Part shown: in pieces, positions 17,812 to 28,017 of the stretch
Layout: every line of letters begins with the position of its first letter
Position numbering within the stretch: position 1 is the stretch's first letter
NCBI GenBank assembly: GCA_900315335.1
Contig: OMYR01000020.1
Span: forward strand, 24,458 to 88,457
DNA from: an uncultured Bacteroidales bacterium
GTDB taxonomy: Bacteria; Bacteroidota; Bacteroidia; Bacteroidales; P3
Reading direction: 5' to 3'
DNA length: 64,000 bases
Notes under the pieces: model-generated
Told to the model about the DNA's origin: nothing
Database searches by the model: none
Seen by the model: only the letters and a program-made list of their open reading frames with translations
Translations under genes and position numbers: made by a program

Positions 17812-18390
17812 ATGAATTTAAGCAAAAAAACAACGACAATTTTAGTAATTGTAGCAGTAGTACTTGTACTTGGAGGCTTTTTAATTTCCAAATACAACGG
17901 CTTGGTAAGAATGAATGAATCGTGCAATTCCCAGTGGAGTGTTGTGCAAAGTCAATATCAAAGACGTATGGATTTGATTCCTAATTTGGTTTCAACTGTC
18001 AAAGGCTATGCGGCTCACGAACAAGAGACTCTTACCAAAGTTATTGAAGCAAGAAACAGTGCTTCAAAAGCCATTGAATCCAAAGATGCCAAACAAATCG
18101 AGCAAACACAATCGGCTTTGAACACAGCAATGAGAAATTTTAATATTCTTGTTGAGAGATATCCGGATTTGAAAGCCAATCAAAATTTCTTGGAATTGCA
18201 ATCTCAGTTGGAAGGAACTGAAAATCGTATTGCAGTAGAAAGAAAAAAATATGCAGAAGCCGTTCAGGTGTATAATCAAAAACGAAATACGTTTCCAACA
18301 AATATAGTTGCCGGAATGTTCGGCTTTAATGCAAAAGAATACTATAATGCGGATGCAGGTAGCGAAAATGCTCCCAAAGTTAGTTTCTAA
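17812..18390 (+). CDS. lemA: LemA family protein
   Basis: A 192-residue protein with one N-terminal transmembrane helix (TTTILVIVAVVLVLGGFLIS) and an extended helical-bundle domain. NGLVRMNESCNSQWSVVQSQ, RRMDLIPNLVSTVKGYA and EARNSASKA are typical of LemA. I start at 17812 because upstream residues in the same frame are encoded by the 21-bp repeat array and would precede the membrane anchor. The TPM-LemA pairing is frequent in Bacteroidota, but no biochemical role is agreed. Confidence 0.9.
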   Translation: MNLSKKTTTILVIVAVVLVLGGFLISKYNGLVRMNESCNSQWSVVQSQYQRRMDLIPNLVSTVKGYAAHEQETLTKVIEARNSASKAIESKDAKQIEQTQSALNTAMRNFNILVERYPDLKANQNFLELQSQLEGTENRIAVERKKYAEAVQVYNQKRNTFPTNIVAGMFGFNAKEYYNADAGSENAPKVSF

Positions 18391-18437
18391 AAAAACAAAT
18401 CTATTAATAAAACACACATAACACCATAACATAATAA

Positions 18438-20993
18438 ATGCAGCAAGACAACAACACTCAACAGAACCAATACCGACAGATGGCGTCCATAAAAGGAATG
18501 TATCAGGATTGGTTTTTGGATTATGCTTCGTATGTGATTTTGGAACGTGCAATTCCGCATGTCAATGACGGATTAAAACCTGTTCAAAGACGTATATTGC
18601 ATTCTATGCACGAATTGGACGACGGTCGTTATAATAAAGTAGCCAACATTGTGGGTAATACGATGAAGTATCACCCTCATGGCGATGCTTCCATTGGTGA
18701 TGCCATCACTGGTTTGGGTCAAAAAGAACTTATGATTGACACACAAGGTAACTGGGGTAATATCTTGACTGGCGATTCGGCTGCCGCACCACGTTATATA
18801 GAGGCAAGGTTGAGTAAGTTTGCATTGGAAGTTGCGTTTAATTACAGGACGACAACGTTTCACCCTTCTTACGACGGCAGAAGTCAGGAACCGGATACAT
18901 TACCGATAAAGTTCCCATTGCTGTTGGCACAAGGGGCTATGGGTATTGCTGTCGGTTTGGCTTGCGAGATACTTCCTCATAATTTCAATGAACTATTGGA
19001 CGCAAGCATTGCCATATTGAAAAACGAACCTTTCGTACTTTATCCCGATTTTCTTACAGGAGGACTAATGGACGTGAGCGAATACAACGACGGAGTAAGA
19101 GGTGGTCGTCTTTTAATCCGCGCCCGTATTCAAAGAGAGGACGCAAAAACTTTGGTCATTACCGAAATACCATATTCCACCACAGCCGATTCTTTGATAG
19201 ACTCAATAGCAAAGGCGAGTGAAGCAGGTAAATTAAAATTAAAGAAGATTGAAAACACCACAGCCCAAAACGTGGAAATTCGTTTGCAACTGCCGTCCGA
19301 TGTTTCGATAGATCAGACCATAGATGCTTTGTATGCTTTTACGGATTGCCAAAAAAGTATTTCTCCTAACTCTTGTGTGATTGACGGACAGAAACCTGTG
19401 TTTATGCCGGTAAGTGATATTTTGAGGCGTAATACCCAAACAACCGTCGATTTGTTGAAAAAAGAGTTGGAATTGGATTTACAAGATTTGAAAGAGCGTT
19501 GGCAGTGGATTTCTTTGGAAAGAATTTTTATTGAAAACGAGATTTACGAAGACATTAAGCCTTGTACTACCGATGAAGCCATAAACTCCACAATCCGCAA
19601 GGGTTTAGAGCCTTTTATCAAGACTCTTATAAGAGAGGTTACATTAGATGATATTCAAAAACTAAGAAAAATTCCTATTGACAGAATTTCCAAATATAAC
19701 AGTGATAAAGTTGATAATGATTTAAGGGCTATCAATGCCGATATAGACGAAGTTCAAAACAATTTAGAGCATTTAACGGATTACGCCATTCGTTGGTTTA
19801 AGCATCTTAAAGACAAATACGGTAAGGGTAGGGAAAGAAAAACCGAGATACGCTCATTCCATAGAATAGAAGTTACACAAGCCGCTGCCGCAACCGAGAA
19901 ACTTTATTGCAATTTCAAAGAAGGTTTTGCGGGTTATAAACTTAAAGGCGATGATGTCGAATATATCTGCGATTGTTCCACATTGGACGATATTATAGTC
20001 ATTCGTCAGGACGGTACATACGTAATCAAAAAAGTCAGCGAGAAAGATTTTGTCGGCAAAAACATTGTTCATATCGCCGTATTCAAACGTAACGACGAAA
20101 GAACCATATATAACATAATGTATAACAATGGTCCTTACGGCAGATGCTTTGCAAAACGTTGTGCTATCACCGGTGTTATACGTGATAAGCAATATGATTT
20201 TACGCAAGGCGTCAAAGGTTCGACTTTACTTTATTTTTCTGCCAATCCTAACGGAGAAGCCGAAAAAGTTACCGTATTTCTGAAAGCCAAACCGAGAATG
20301 AGACGTTTAAGTTTCGTATATGATTTTGCCGAATTGGCGATAAAGGGTAGGGGAGCGCATGGTAATGTTGTTGATCCTAATCCTGTGAGAAGAGTTAGCA
20401 AGAAAACGGGCGGCGTTTCCACTCTTCAAGCCCAGAAAATATGGTTGGATACTTCTATTATGCAGCTTAACACTGTTGAACACGGCAATCTTCTTGGCGA
20501 ATTTAAGGGCGGAGACAAGATTCTTATCATAACACAAAAAGGAACATACAGAATAACCGACCCGGATTTGAATCTGCATTTCGATGACGACACGTTGATA
20601 GTCGAGAAATACAAACCCGAAAAGCCGATAACGATTATATATTGGGACAACGAAGCATCGGCATATTATATCAAGAGATTTGTTCCCGAGATTATATCAA
20701 ACGATAGAATTTCTTTCTTGGACGCAAACACTTGTGAGTTGAAACATTGTCTGACGGATTGGTTGCCTGTTGTAAGTGTGGATAACGAACAAAAAGAAGT
20801 TACCGAACTGACCGATATAATGAAATACAAAGCAAAGGGTAAGAAGATAAGTAAAGACAAAAAGACAAAGATAAAGATTTTAGACCCATTGCCATACGAA
20901 GAACCCGTTGAAGAATCACAGCAAGAGGATAACGATGAGTTTTTCAATGAAGATATATCGGAAGACGACGGAGTACAAGCGTCGTTGTTTTAG
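18438..20993 (+). CDS. parC: DNA topoisomerase IV subunit A (GyrA/ParC family)
   Basis: Type IIA topoisomerase breakage-rejoining subunit of 851 residues. The N-terminal domain has LDYASYVILERAIPHVNDGL, KPVQRRILHSM, KYHPHGD at 77-83 and AAAPRYIEARL with the catalytic Tyr120. A beta-propeller-like C-terminal half follows, ending in a Lys-rich then acidic tail. The C-terminal domain lacks a clear GyrA-box, which favours the topoisomerase IV paralogue over gyrase; the matching ParE is not in the window. It begins 48 bp after lemA. Confidence 0.85.
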   Translation: MQQDNNTQQNQYRQMASIKGMYQDWFLDYASYVILERAIPHVNDGLKPVQRRILHSMHELDDGRYNKVANIVGNTMKYHPHGDASIGDAITGLGQKELMIDTQGNWGNILTGDSAAAPRYIEARLSKFALEVAFNYRTTTFHPSYDGRSQEPDTLPIKFPLLLAQGAMGIAVGLACEILPHNFNELLDASIAILKNEPFVLYPDFLTGGLMDVSEYNDGVRGGRLLIRARIQREDAKTLVITEIPYSTTADSLIDSIAKASEAGKLKLKKIENTTAQNVEIRLQLPSDVSIDQTIDALYAFTDCQKSISPNSCVIDGQKPVFMPVSDILRRNTQTTVDLLKKELELDLQDLKERWQWISLERIFIENEIYEDIKPCTTDEAINSTIRKGLEPFIKTLIREVTLDDIQKLRKIPIDRISKYNSDKVDNDLRAINADIDEVQNNLEHLTDYAIRWFKHLKDKYGKGRERKTEIRSFHRIEVTQAAAATEKLYCNFKEGFAGYKLKGDDVEYICDCSTLDDIIVIRQDGTYVIKKVSEKDFVGKNIVHIAVFKRNDERTIYNIMYNNGPYGRCFAKRCAITGVIRDKQYDFTQGVKGSTLLYFSANPNGEAEKVTVFLKAKPRMRRLSFVYDFAELAIKGRGAHGNVVDPNPVRRVSKKTGGVSTLQAQKIWLDTSIMQLNTVEHGNLLGEFKGGDKILIITQKGTYRITDPDLNLHFDDDTLIVEKYKPEKPITIIYWDNEASAYYIKRFVPEIISNDRISFLDANTCELKHCLTDWLPVVSVDNEQKEVTELTDIMKYKAKGKKISKDKKTKIKILDPLPYEEPVEESQQEDNDEFFNEDISEDDGVQASLF

Positions 20994-21074
20994 AAAATAA
21001 AAGCGATACACAAGACGTTTCGGTTATACAACAATGAAATTTATATGTTATTTGTAAAGTAAAAAGGAGTATAT

Positions 21075-21824
21075 ATGAAAAAAGTCAAATGTTTAATTCT
21101 TATGGCCTGTGTGATGCTTTCGTGCAATACGTATGCCCAACGATTTGCCAATGAGTTTATGTCAAATCAGCGAGATATGAAAAAACGTGATGTTATATAC
21201 TTCACGCCGGCGTCGTCTTTGATAAGAACTTCGTTGGACAACACAAAGGAAATCCAAGATACGATAGTGTTAAAACTTATCAACGAAAAAATTGTCAGCG
21301 AGTTGAAATTCTATGGCTTTGATGTAAAACAAACGCCTGCTCCCGATAGTTTGAAAAACAATGAGCATACTTTGGCTGTTTCGCAAGTGGAGATAGAAGA
21401 ATATCAATACTACGATTCAATTAATGGCGAGATAAACAAAAAACTTGTGTTTTACAAAAAACTTCCTGCCGTCAATGTAAATATATGGCTTACCTATAAC
21501 GCAAATAGAAGCGATGAATTGATTTTCTATAATGATGCCACACGCCTATCTTATATTGACGGATATTTTGAAGATGAGACAAAAGCAAATACATACGTGG
21601 ATTACGAAATCGTTGAAATCAATCCGAATGATGTTTATGAGATTGCGACCGATAATGCACGCTTATGCGGAAAATATTTCTTTAACTTCCTTTTGAACCA
21701 ATATGTTTTCTATAAATCTAATGGTGAGGATAAAAATTATTATGGTGTATCCTATACGAGAAGCCTTATCACGCAAAAACAACCATTTGAGAATTTTGAT
21801 ATTTTACAAATTGAAAACGAATAA
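21075..21824 (+). CDS. Secreted protein of unknown function
   Basis: A 249-residue protein I do not recognise. It has a signal peptide, MKKVKCLILMACVMLSCNTY, with two cysteines that could serve as a lipobox (LMAC or MLSC) or be passed over for cleavage at YAQ. The mature part is mixed alpha/beta with many Asp/Glu/Asn residues and no visible catalytic motif: DVIYFTPASSLIRTSL early, VEIEEYQYYDSINGEI in the middle, ARLCGKYFFNFLLNQYVFY late. It has its own terminator. Confidence 0.7.
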   Translation: MKKVKCLILMACVMLSCNTYAQRFANEFMSNQRDMKKRDVIYFTPASSLIRTSLDNTKEIQDTIVLKLINEKIVSELKFYGFDVKQTPAPDSLKNNEHTLAVSQVEIEEYQYYDSINGEINKKLVFYKKLPAVNVNIWLTYNANRSDELIFYNDATRLSYIDGYFEDETKANTYVDYEIVEINPNDVYEIATDNARLCGKYFFNFLLNQYVFYKSNGEDKNYYGVSYTRSLITQKQPFENFDILQIENE

Positions 21825-21856
21825 ACTGTAAGCAAACATAAATCGACAATATTTTT

Positions 21857-21895
21857 AACGCAAGTTTTATATAAATATGCTTGCGTTTTTTATTA
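21857..21895 (+). terminator. Terminator after the unknown secreted gene
   Basis: AACGCAAG pairs with CTTGCGTT (8 bp, 15-base loop), followed by TTTTATTATG, 33 bp past the stop. Confidence 0.8.
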
Positions 21896-21971
21896 TGTTT
21901 TTATTGTGTTTTTGCTTAAAAATTTTGCGATAATTATTGTTGTTATTTCGTAAATGAAAATCGTAAAAATA

Positions 21972-22062
21972 GTGTGGGAGACTGATTTACTGATTACTCA
22001 AACCAATTGATTAATCATTAACACTGATTTACCGATTGGTGATATTAGAAAAATGATTTGTG
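21972..22062 (+). repeat. Degenerate member of the 21-bp repeat family
   Basis: AGTGTGGGAGACTGATTTAC, CATTAACACTGATTTACC and GATATTAGAAAAATGATTTG resemble units elsewhere but the spacing is irregular. It sits in the 321-bp gap upstream of uvrB; the gap otherwise holds only the terminator at 21857 and the promoter at 22115. Confidence 0.5.
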
Positions 22063-22114
22063 AAAAGGTGATAACGAACAATGCGTAATTAAAATCTAAT
22101 ACCAAAAATAGTCG

Positions 22115-22122
22115 TATCTTTG
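22115..22122 (+). promoter_or_regulatory. Promoter -7 element for uvrB
   Basis: TATCTTTGC lies 24 bp before the uvrB start and matches TAnnTTTG. Confidence 0.65.
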
Positions 22123-22145
22123 CAGATAGAGACACAAAACAAGCA

Positions 22146-24143
22146 ATGGAATTTAAGTTACACAGTGATTTTGCTCCAACGGGAGACCAACCCAAGGCAA
22201 TAGACCAACTGACGCAAGGCATTAAAGACGGCGACAAAGCACAGGTTTTGCTTGGTATAACAGGTAGTGGTAAGACTTTTACGATAGCCAATGTTATCGC
22301 CAATGTGGGCAAACCTACCATAATAATGAGTCATAACAAGACTTTGGCGGCTCAACTGTATGGAGAATTTAAGAGATTTTTCCCTGAAAACGCGGTGGAG
22401 TATTATGTTTCATATTATGATTACTATCAACCCGAAGCATATATCCCTCAAACAAATACTTATATTGAAAAAGATTTGTCAATCAACGATGATTTGGATA
22501 AACTGCGTTTGTCTGCCACAAGTGCATTGCTTTCAGGTAGAAAAGATGTAATTGTTGTGGCAAGTGTATCGTGCATATACGGTATAGGTAATCCGACGGA
22601 TTTTGAAGCGGGGACAATTCATTTGAAGGTTAATCAAAGGGTGGATATGAATGCTTTTTTATTGACTTTGGTGGATTCGTTGTATTCGAGAAACGAGATA
22701 GAATTTTCTCGTGGAAAGTTTAGGATAAAAGGAGATACGGTGGATATTTTTCCTGCATACGCCGATTACGCTTATAGGGTCGTTTTCTTCGATGATGAGA
22801 TTGAAGAACTTTTGAAGTTTGATCCTTTGACGAATAAAACAATCGAGCGTTTGAATGATATAATCATTTATCCGGCTGCTAACTTTTTAACCAACAGAGA
22901 AACATTGGCAACAGCGTTAAGGGAAATCCAGCAGGATATGTTCGTTTGTTGTGAAGAGTTTAGAGCAAACGGACAATTGTTGAAAGCAAAGCGTTTGGAG
23001 GAAAGGGTCAATAACGATATGGAGATGTTGCAGGAGTTGGGCTATTGTAGTGGTATAGAAAATTATTCACGTTATTTTGATAGGAGAAAGCCAGGCGAAA
23101 GACCGTTCTGTTTATTGGATTATTTTCCGAAAGATTTTCTGATGGTTATAGATGAGAGCCATGTAACCGTTCCGCAACTGCACGCTATGTATGGTGGTGA
23201 TAGGTCAAGAAAACAAAACCTTGTTCAATACGGATTTCGTTTGCCTGCCGCTTTTGATAACAGGCCGCTGAGGTTTGAAGAGTTTAAGGACTTGCAACCT
23301 CAAACGATATATATGTCTGCCACTCCGTCAAACTACGAGATAGATGAGGCGGCGGGTGTTATTGTAGAACAGGTGATAAGACCTACCGGCTTGTTAGACC
23401 CACCGATAGAGGTTCATCCGGCAAGTAATCAGGTCGATGATTTGTTGGAAGAAATATCTAAGGTTGTAGATAAGGGCGAAAGGGTTTTGGTTACCACTCT
23501 TACAAAACGTATGGCTGAGGAATTGACACAATATTTGTCGCGGTTGGATATAAGAACGAAGTATATACATTCGGATATAGATACTTTTGAAAGGGTAGAG
23601 ATTATGAATGATTTACGTGCGGGTTGTTTTGATGTATTGGTTGGTGTCAATTTGTTAAGAGAGGGTTTGGATTTGCCGGAAGTGGCGTTGGTGGCAATAC
23701 TTGATGCCGACAAGGAAGGTTTTTTGCGTAACGACAAATCATTGATACAGACCATAGGACGTGCTGCCCGTAATGTGAATAGCAAAGCCATATTGTATGG
23801 AGATAAGATAACGGATTCCATGCGTAGAACGATAGAAATGAATCTTCATAACAGAGAAAAACAGATAGCATACAACAAAGAACATCATATAACCCCTACG
23901 CAGGTTAAAAGAGATATAGACAACATATTGCCTCAAAGCGAAAAGAAAGAAGTAGAAAAAACGGTAAAGGCAGGTCAGAACAAGGCGAAGAAAGAAGCCG
24001 AGAAAATAGTTTCACAAGAAAAGAACAAAGAGATACTAATTCATCAATTGGAAAAGAAGATGAACGATGCCGTCAAGACTTTGGATTTCTTGCAAGCCGC
24101 AGTTTATAGAGACGAAATCAAACGTCTGAAAGCCGAAAAGTGA
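22146..24143 (+). CDS. uvrB: UvrABC excinuclease subunit B
   Basis: DNA-damage verification subunit of nucleotide excision repair, 665 residues. It has the Walker A GITGSGKT at 37-44, the beta-hairpin YYDYYQPEAYIP near 92-103, the DESHVTVPQ box, helicase motifs V and VI (NLLREGLDLPE, QTIGRAARN), and the C-terminal UVR domain (LEKKMNDAVKTLDFLQAAVY) that binds UvrC. All are intact. A Lys/Glu-rich linker precedes the UVR domain. No uvrA or uvrC is near. Confidence 0.97.
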   Translation: MEFKLHSDFAPTGDQPKAIDQLTQGIKDGDKAQVLLGITGSGKTFTIANVIANVGKPTIIMSHNKTLAAQLYGEFKRFFPENAVEYYVSYYDYYQPEAYIPQTNTYIEKDLSINDDLDKLRLSATSALLSGRKDVIVVASVSCIYGIGNPTDFEAGTIHLKVNQRVDMNAFLLTLVDSLYSRNEIEFSRGKFRIKGDTVDIFPAYADYAYRVVFFDDEIEELLKFDPLTNKTIERLNDIIIYPAANFLTNRETLATALREIQQDMFVCCEEFRANGQLLKAKRLEERVNNDMEMLQELGYCSGIENYSRYFDRRKPGERPFCLLDYFPKDFLMVIDESHVTVPQLHAMYGGDRSRKQNLVQYGFRLPAAFDNRPLRFEEFKDLQPQTIYMSATPSNYEIDEAAGVIVEQVIRPTGLLDPPIEVHPASNQVDDLLEEISKVVDKGERVLVTTLTKRMAEELTQYLSRLDIRTKYIHSDIDTFERVEIMNDLRAGCFDVLVGVNLLREGLDLPEVALVAILDADKEGFLRNDKSLIQTIGRAARNVNSKAILYGDKITDSMRRTIEMNLHNREKQIAYNKEHHITPTQVKRDIDNILPQSEKKEVEKTVKAGQNKAKKEAEKIVSQEKNKEILIHQLEKKMNDAVKTLDFLQAAVYRDEIKRLKAEK

Positions 24144-24272
24144 TAAGGACAAAATATAAACACAAAAGCAAAAAATCTTTTCGCAAACTATTACAGCGAT
24201 TATAAACAAGAGTAAAACAGTATTAAAGACTATTTTTGCGGTTTTAATGATTGATAAAATGTTTTAAGCAAA

Positions 24273-24310
24273 CTGCACACCCTTTTGATGAGGGTGTGCA
24301 GTTGTTTATG
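24273..24310. terminator. Terminator hairpin between convergent genes
   Basis: A perfect 11-bp stem (CTGCACACCCT with AGGGTGTGCAG) with a 7-base loop sits between uvrB (+) and the coiled-coil lipoprotein gene (-). T-richness follows on both strands, though without a long run. Confidence 0.7.
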
Positions 24311-24328
24311 TGTAATCGTTATTTTGAA

Positions 24329-25198
24329 TTATTTAACCATAATAACCAAGCAGCGGCTGAGTTTCCAGAAATCATCAACGGAAGTTATCATTAATGAAGA
24401 CGGTTTGGATTGAGAGCCTTGCAAAACATATGAGTTAGCAGGGTGATTTGTTAATATCTGAACTTTTTGCCCGGTCAAAGGAATTTCGTTAAGGTTACGG
24501 GTATCCACTTTTTTCATTGCGGAAATATCGCCGTTATTTGCCATTGTAATCGTTTTTCCAATGCCGATGAAACCGCCTTTGGTGTCAATTAAACCTGCTT
24601 GTTTCAATTCCTTTTTCGTTCCAACGAAGAAATAACCGGTATATCTCTCGTCTTCAAGTTTGCTTAATTCGGCTTTATTCTTTTTGCTGTCTTGTTGAAG
24701 TTTTGCTACCTGTTCGTTCAAATTATTCAACTGAATGTTTTTGTCTTTAAGGTCGTTGGTTAAAGTTGCAATCTGATTTTCGCTTTCACTAATCTTGTTG
24801 TTTAACTCATTAACCTTTGCCTGCAATTCTTCGGCTTTCTTGGAGTCGTTTTTCTGTTTGGACAATTGAGCCTGAATACTTGCTATGCGGCTTTTGTCTT
24901 TTGCAAGCAAATCGGTAATGGCATTTATTTGAATTTTTATATGCTCTGCCACATTGTCTGATATTTCTCCGTCCTTTGTTGCAATACTCCTTAAAGCGGC
25001 ATATTGTGAAGTAATCTTCATTAGATTATCGTCAATATCTTTCATTTGTGCTTCAAGCGTCTCTTTTTGATCCGTTGCAGCGGATAATAATGTGTTGAAC
25101 GAATCTTTTAGATGTTGTTCTCTAAGTCGTTGCTCTTCTTTATTGGAACACGAAACAAACAAAGCTACGAGTGCTAAGGCTAAAATTACTCTTTTCAT
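24329..25198 (-). CDS. Coiled-coil lipoprotein
   Basis: A 289-residue protein with a lipoprotein signal (MKRVILALALVALFVSCSNK; Cys17 is the lipid site). Residues about 20-195 are strongly helical and heptad-like (LEAQMKDIDDNLMK, ELQAKVNELNNKISE, LNNLNEQVAKLQQDSKKNKA), predicting a long coiled coil. A globular C-terminal domain follows (GYFFVGTKKELKQAG, GFIGIGKTITMANNGD). It belongs to no family I can name. It lies 34 bp after yfhO and is likely in the same transcript. Confidence 0.75.
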   Translation of the reverse strand: MKRVILALALVALFVSCSNKEEQRLREQHLKDSFNTLLSAATDQKETLEAQMKDIDDNLMKITSQYAALRSIATKDGEISDNVAEHIKIQINAITDLLAKDKSRIASIQAQLSKQKNDSKKAEELQAKVNELNNKISESENQIATLTNDLKDKNIQLNNLNEQVAKLQQDSKKNKAELSKLEDERYTGYFFVGTKKELKQAGLIDTKGGFIGIGKTITMANNGDISAMKKVDTRNLNEIPLTGQKVQILTNHPANSYVLQGSQSKPSSLMITSVDDFWKLSRCLVIMVK

Positions 25199-25232
25199 AA
25201 TTGTTGTCTTTATTTAATTATTACTTTTTATT

Positions 25233-27866
25233 CTATTTATCGGATATTGTTTTCTTGTCGTTGGTGTTGTCGGTTGAGGTTTTGTTTTTATCGTTTTTAT
25301 TATTTTTTCTTTTTCTATAATAAACGAATATCGCACCGGCGAAGCAAAGAATGATAACAACAGAACCGATGTAGGCAATAATATTACCGGTTTTCAAAGT
25401 GTTGCTATAACATTTGAATTCTATGGTATGGCTGCCCGCAGGAACTTTCAAACCTCTTAGAACATAATCCGCACAGAAATAATCAACCTCTTTGCCGTCA
25501 ATGAATGCGTGCCAAGAATCCTTGTAAAAGATTTCAGAAAAGACAGCGATTTGTTCTGTTTTGGAATTGGTTTTATAAGTCAAATGACCAACGTCATTGC
25601 CTTTTATCAATTGTATTGTGGCAGTGGTATCTATATTGGTCGTTACACCGTTAGCAAGATTTTTATATTGCTTGTTTATTATCGCAGTTTGTTTAGGGTC
25701 GAAATTATCCAAAGCAAGTATTTCCTCATCGGCGTTATTTACAAACTTTGTCTGATTGACAAACCACGCTGCACCGCAAGCCTCAGTGTTTTCAAGTACT
25801 GCATCATCGGAAAGAATAATATAACGAGTATCCAACATATTCAATACTCCGAAATTAGGCATTGGGAAATTCGGACTGTCTTTGTATTGGAAGAACAATT
25901 GTCTCATTTGATTTGTTCTAAGCAAGGCCGTATCTTCAATATCTTTTTGTTTATACGATGAATTGGTTAGATAAAAATCAATTAAATCTTGATATCTCTG
26001 CAATTTGACAGCCGAATAACCGCCGATAGAAGGCATAAAATAAGAAGTGGAAGCATCATTGAAAACATTGGTGGCAAGATTATACACCCTGTAATGAGGA
26101 ATGTTTTGTTTTTCGGTAGTCTCCATTATGTTGTTCATTGCATTGGTCGCAACTATTTCAGTTTCGTATTTGGAGCGGAATGAATCCTTATTGATAAATC
26201 GTTTTGCTACTCCCCATAAATCAATAACGGACAACAGACCTATTGCAATAATAACAACAACTTGATTTTTCAGTTTGCCGATATGATAAAGCAATAATGT
26301 TACAAATGAAAACGCAATAAACAAGAATGAACGCATAGCATCGGCTTTGAACATCGCAATTCTGTCGTCTTGCAAGGCTGCAATGAAATCATTACCTAAG
26401 TTTTTGGCGAATATATCGTCTTTTGGCGAAGTGAAATCCGAAAACATAGTTGGTACAATCCAAGCCAATAAACATATACCGCCGACAACGATTGCACTAA
26501 CATAAAGACTTATTTTACGTTTCTTTTCATTTTCGCATTCCAAGAAATATTTCAATCCCATAACGCCTGCGATACACAATGTTACGTTTGCAATAATCAA
26601 CGCCATTGAAGGAGTACGGAACTTATTGTAAAGCGGCAGATGATTGAACAACCAAGCGTTGAAACTCATAAAATTGCTACCCCATGATAAAATAATAGAG
26701 ATAATAGTTGCTGCAAGAAGCCACCAACGCCATTTGTTATCCAATACAAAGAAGCCCATAAAAGCCAAGAACATCACTATCGCACCGAAATAAACTTCTC
26801 CTGCCGTGAATGGTTGTGTGCCGTAGTATGTTGAATTTAAGTAAGAGTTTGCTAATTGCTGAACTTTCTGCGGGTCTTTCTCTATCGGCTGAGTGGATTG
26901 TAATGCCTGCATACGATTTTGCAGTTGTTTGGAATCTTGTGAGTGCAAACGAGTATCTGCAGCGCCGCCACCCATATAATCAGGTATCAAAAGCGTCATT
27001 GTCTCCCCTTTACCGTATGACCAATTGAATGCGTAGTTTATATCCAAGCCGTCTTTATTTACATCTTGTTTTGCTCCCTGCGGGTGAATGGTCAGTTCGC
27101 TACCACCTCTCATCGTGTGTTTGACATAATTGTTGTTGACAAGAAAATGTCCGCACAAAGGCATTACGGCCAATATTGCACCGATAGCCAACACGCCTAT
27201 ACTTTTACCGAATATCGCAAATTCCTTGTCTTTAACTGAGAAAATGAATTGAGACACTGCTAAAATAATTGCAGTAATCAGTGTGTAATATGTAATCTGT
27301 ATGTGATTGAACGTTAATTGCAGTCCGAGAGAAATGGTAAATACCAAAAAACCTGCTAAATATTTCTTTTTGAAAGTAAGTATCATACCTGCCAAAATAG
27401 GAGCAATCATTGCCATTGCCCAAGCCTTTGTGATATGACCGACATTTATTATAATGATATTATAAGACCCAAGAGCGTACATCAATCCTGCAAACAGACT
27501 TAGCCACGGATTTACTCCCATACATATCATAAACACATAAAAACCTAACGCCAAAAGAAAGAATACTCCCAAAGAATGTGTCTTGTCGCCAAGGTTGAGA
27601 ACGTTTGTCAGACTATCGAAAATGTTTCCGTTTCTGTCGTACTCTATTTGGTATGACGGCATACCCGAAAACAGATTTGGCGACCATTCGCCTTTATGTC
27701 CCGTTATTTTTTCATTGTCTTGGATTGCTTTTGCCATACCGGGAAATTGCACCATATCACTTTGCGGTAATACTTTGCCTCCCAAAATAGGTGAGAAATA
27801 AACCAAACTTGTTATTATCAATATAACTAAGGCTGATACGTGAGGTAAATACTTTTTGTAGTTCAT
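25233..27866 (-). CDS. yfhO: YfhO family multi-pass membrane protein
   Basis: An 877-residue integral membrane protein with about a dozen hydrophobic helices and large extracytoplasmic loops, resembling the YfhO family. The start, YKKYLPHVSALVILIITSLV, and the early loop LPQSDMVQFPGMAKAI are typical. A periplasmic domain at about 580-810 precedes a last helix and a Lys/Asn-rich cytoplasmic tail. In Firmicutes YfhO works in glycosylation of teichoic acids; in Bacteroidota the role is not known, though a GT-C-like transferase is plausible. Confidence 0.82.
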   Translation of the reverse strand: MNYKKYLPHVSALVILIITSLVYFSPILGGKVLPQSDMVQFPGMAKAIQDNEKITGHKGEWSPNLFSGMPSYQIEYDRNGNIFDSLTNVLNLGDKTHSLGVFFLLALGFYVFMICMGVNPWLSLFAGLMYALGSYNIIIINVGHITKAWAMAMIAPILAGMILTFKKKYLAGFLVFTISLGLQLTFNHIQITYYTLITAIILAVSQFIFSVKDKEFAIFGKSIGVLAIGAILAVMPLCGHFLVNNNYVKHTMRGGSELTIHPQGAKQDVNKDGLDINYAFNWSYGKGETMTLLIPDYMGGGAADTRLHSQDSKQLQNRMQALQSTQPIEKDPQKVQQLANSYLNSTYYGTQPFTAGEVYFGAIVMFLAFMGFFVLDNKWRWWLLAATIISIILSWGSNFMSFNAWLFNHLPLYNKFRTPSMALIIANVTLCIAGVMGLKYFLECENEKKRKISLYVSAIVVGGICLLAWIVPTMFSDFTSPKDDIFAKNLGNDFIAALQDDRIAMFKADAMRSFLFIAFSFVTLLLYHIGKLKNQVVVIIAIGLLSVIDLWGVAKRFINKDSFRSKYETEIVATNAMNNIMETTEKQNIPHYRVYNLATNVFNDASTSYFMPSIGGYSAVKLQRYQDLIDFYLTNSSYKQKDIEDTALLRTNQMRQLFFQYKDSPNFPMPNFGVLNMLDTRYIILSDDAVLENTEACGAAWFVNQTKFVNNADEEILALDNFDPKQTAIINKQYKNLANGVTTNIDTTATIQLIKGNDVGHLTYKTNSKTEQIAVFSEIFYKDSWHAFIDGKEVDYFCADYVLRGLKVPAGSHTIEFKCYSNTLKTGNIIAYIGSVVIILCFAGAIFVYYRKRKNNKNDKNKTSTDNTNDKKTISDK

Positions 27867-27967
27867 TTTATTGTTTATAATCTTATTTCTATGTTTTCTT
27901 TATTATGCTTGCAAAAATCAATCTTATTACGAATTTCTTCTTGCCACATATCCGTAAAAAGTGATTG

Positions 27968-27975
27968 CAAAATTA
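27968..27975 (-). promoter_or_regulatory. Promoter for yfhO
   Basis: TAATTTTGC on the - strand lies about 100 bp upstream of yfhO. A TTTG about 20 bp further up fits the -33 element. The cdd gene ends at 28018, so the promoter lies in the short gap between them. Confidence 0.6.
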
Positions 27976-28017
27976 CAAATAAACATCAAAATAACAAAGA
28001 ATAACTTCTCTTTTTTG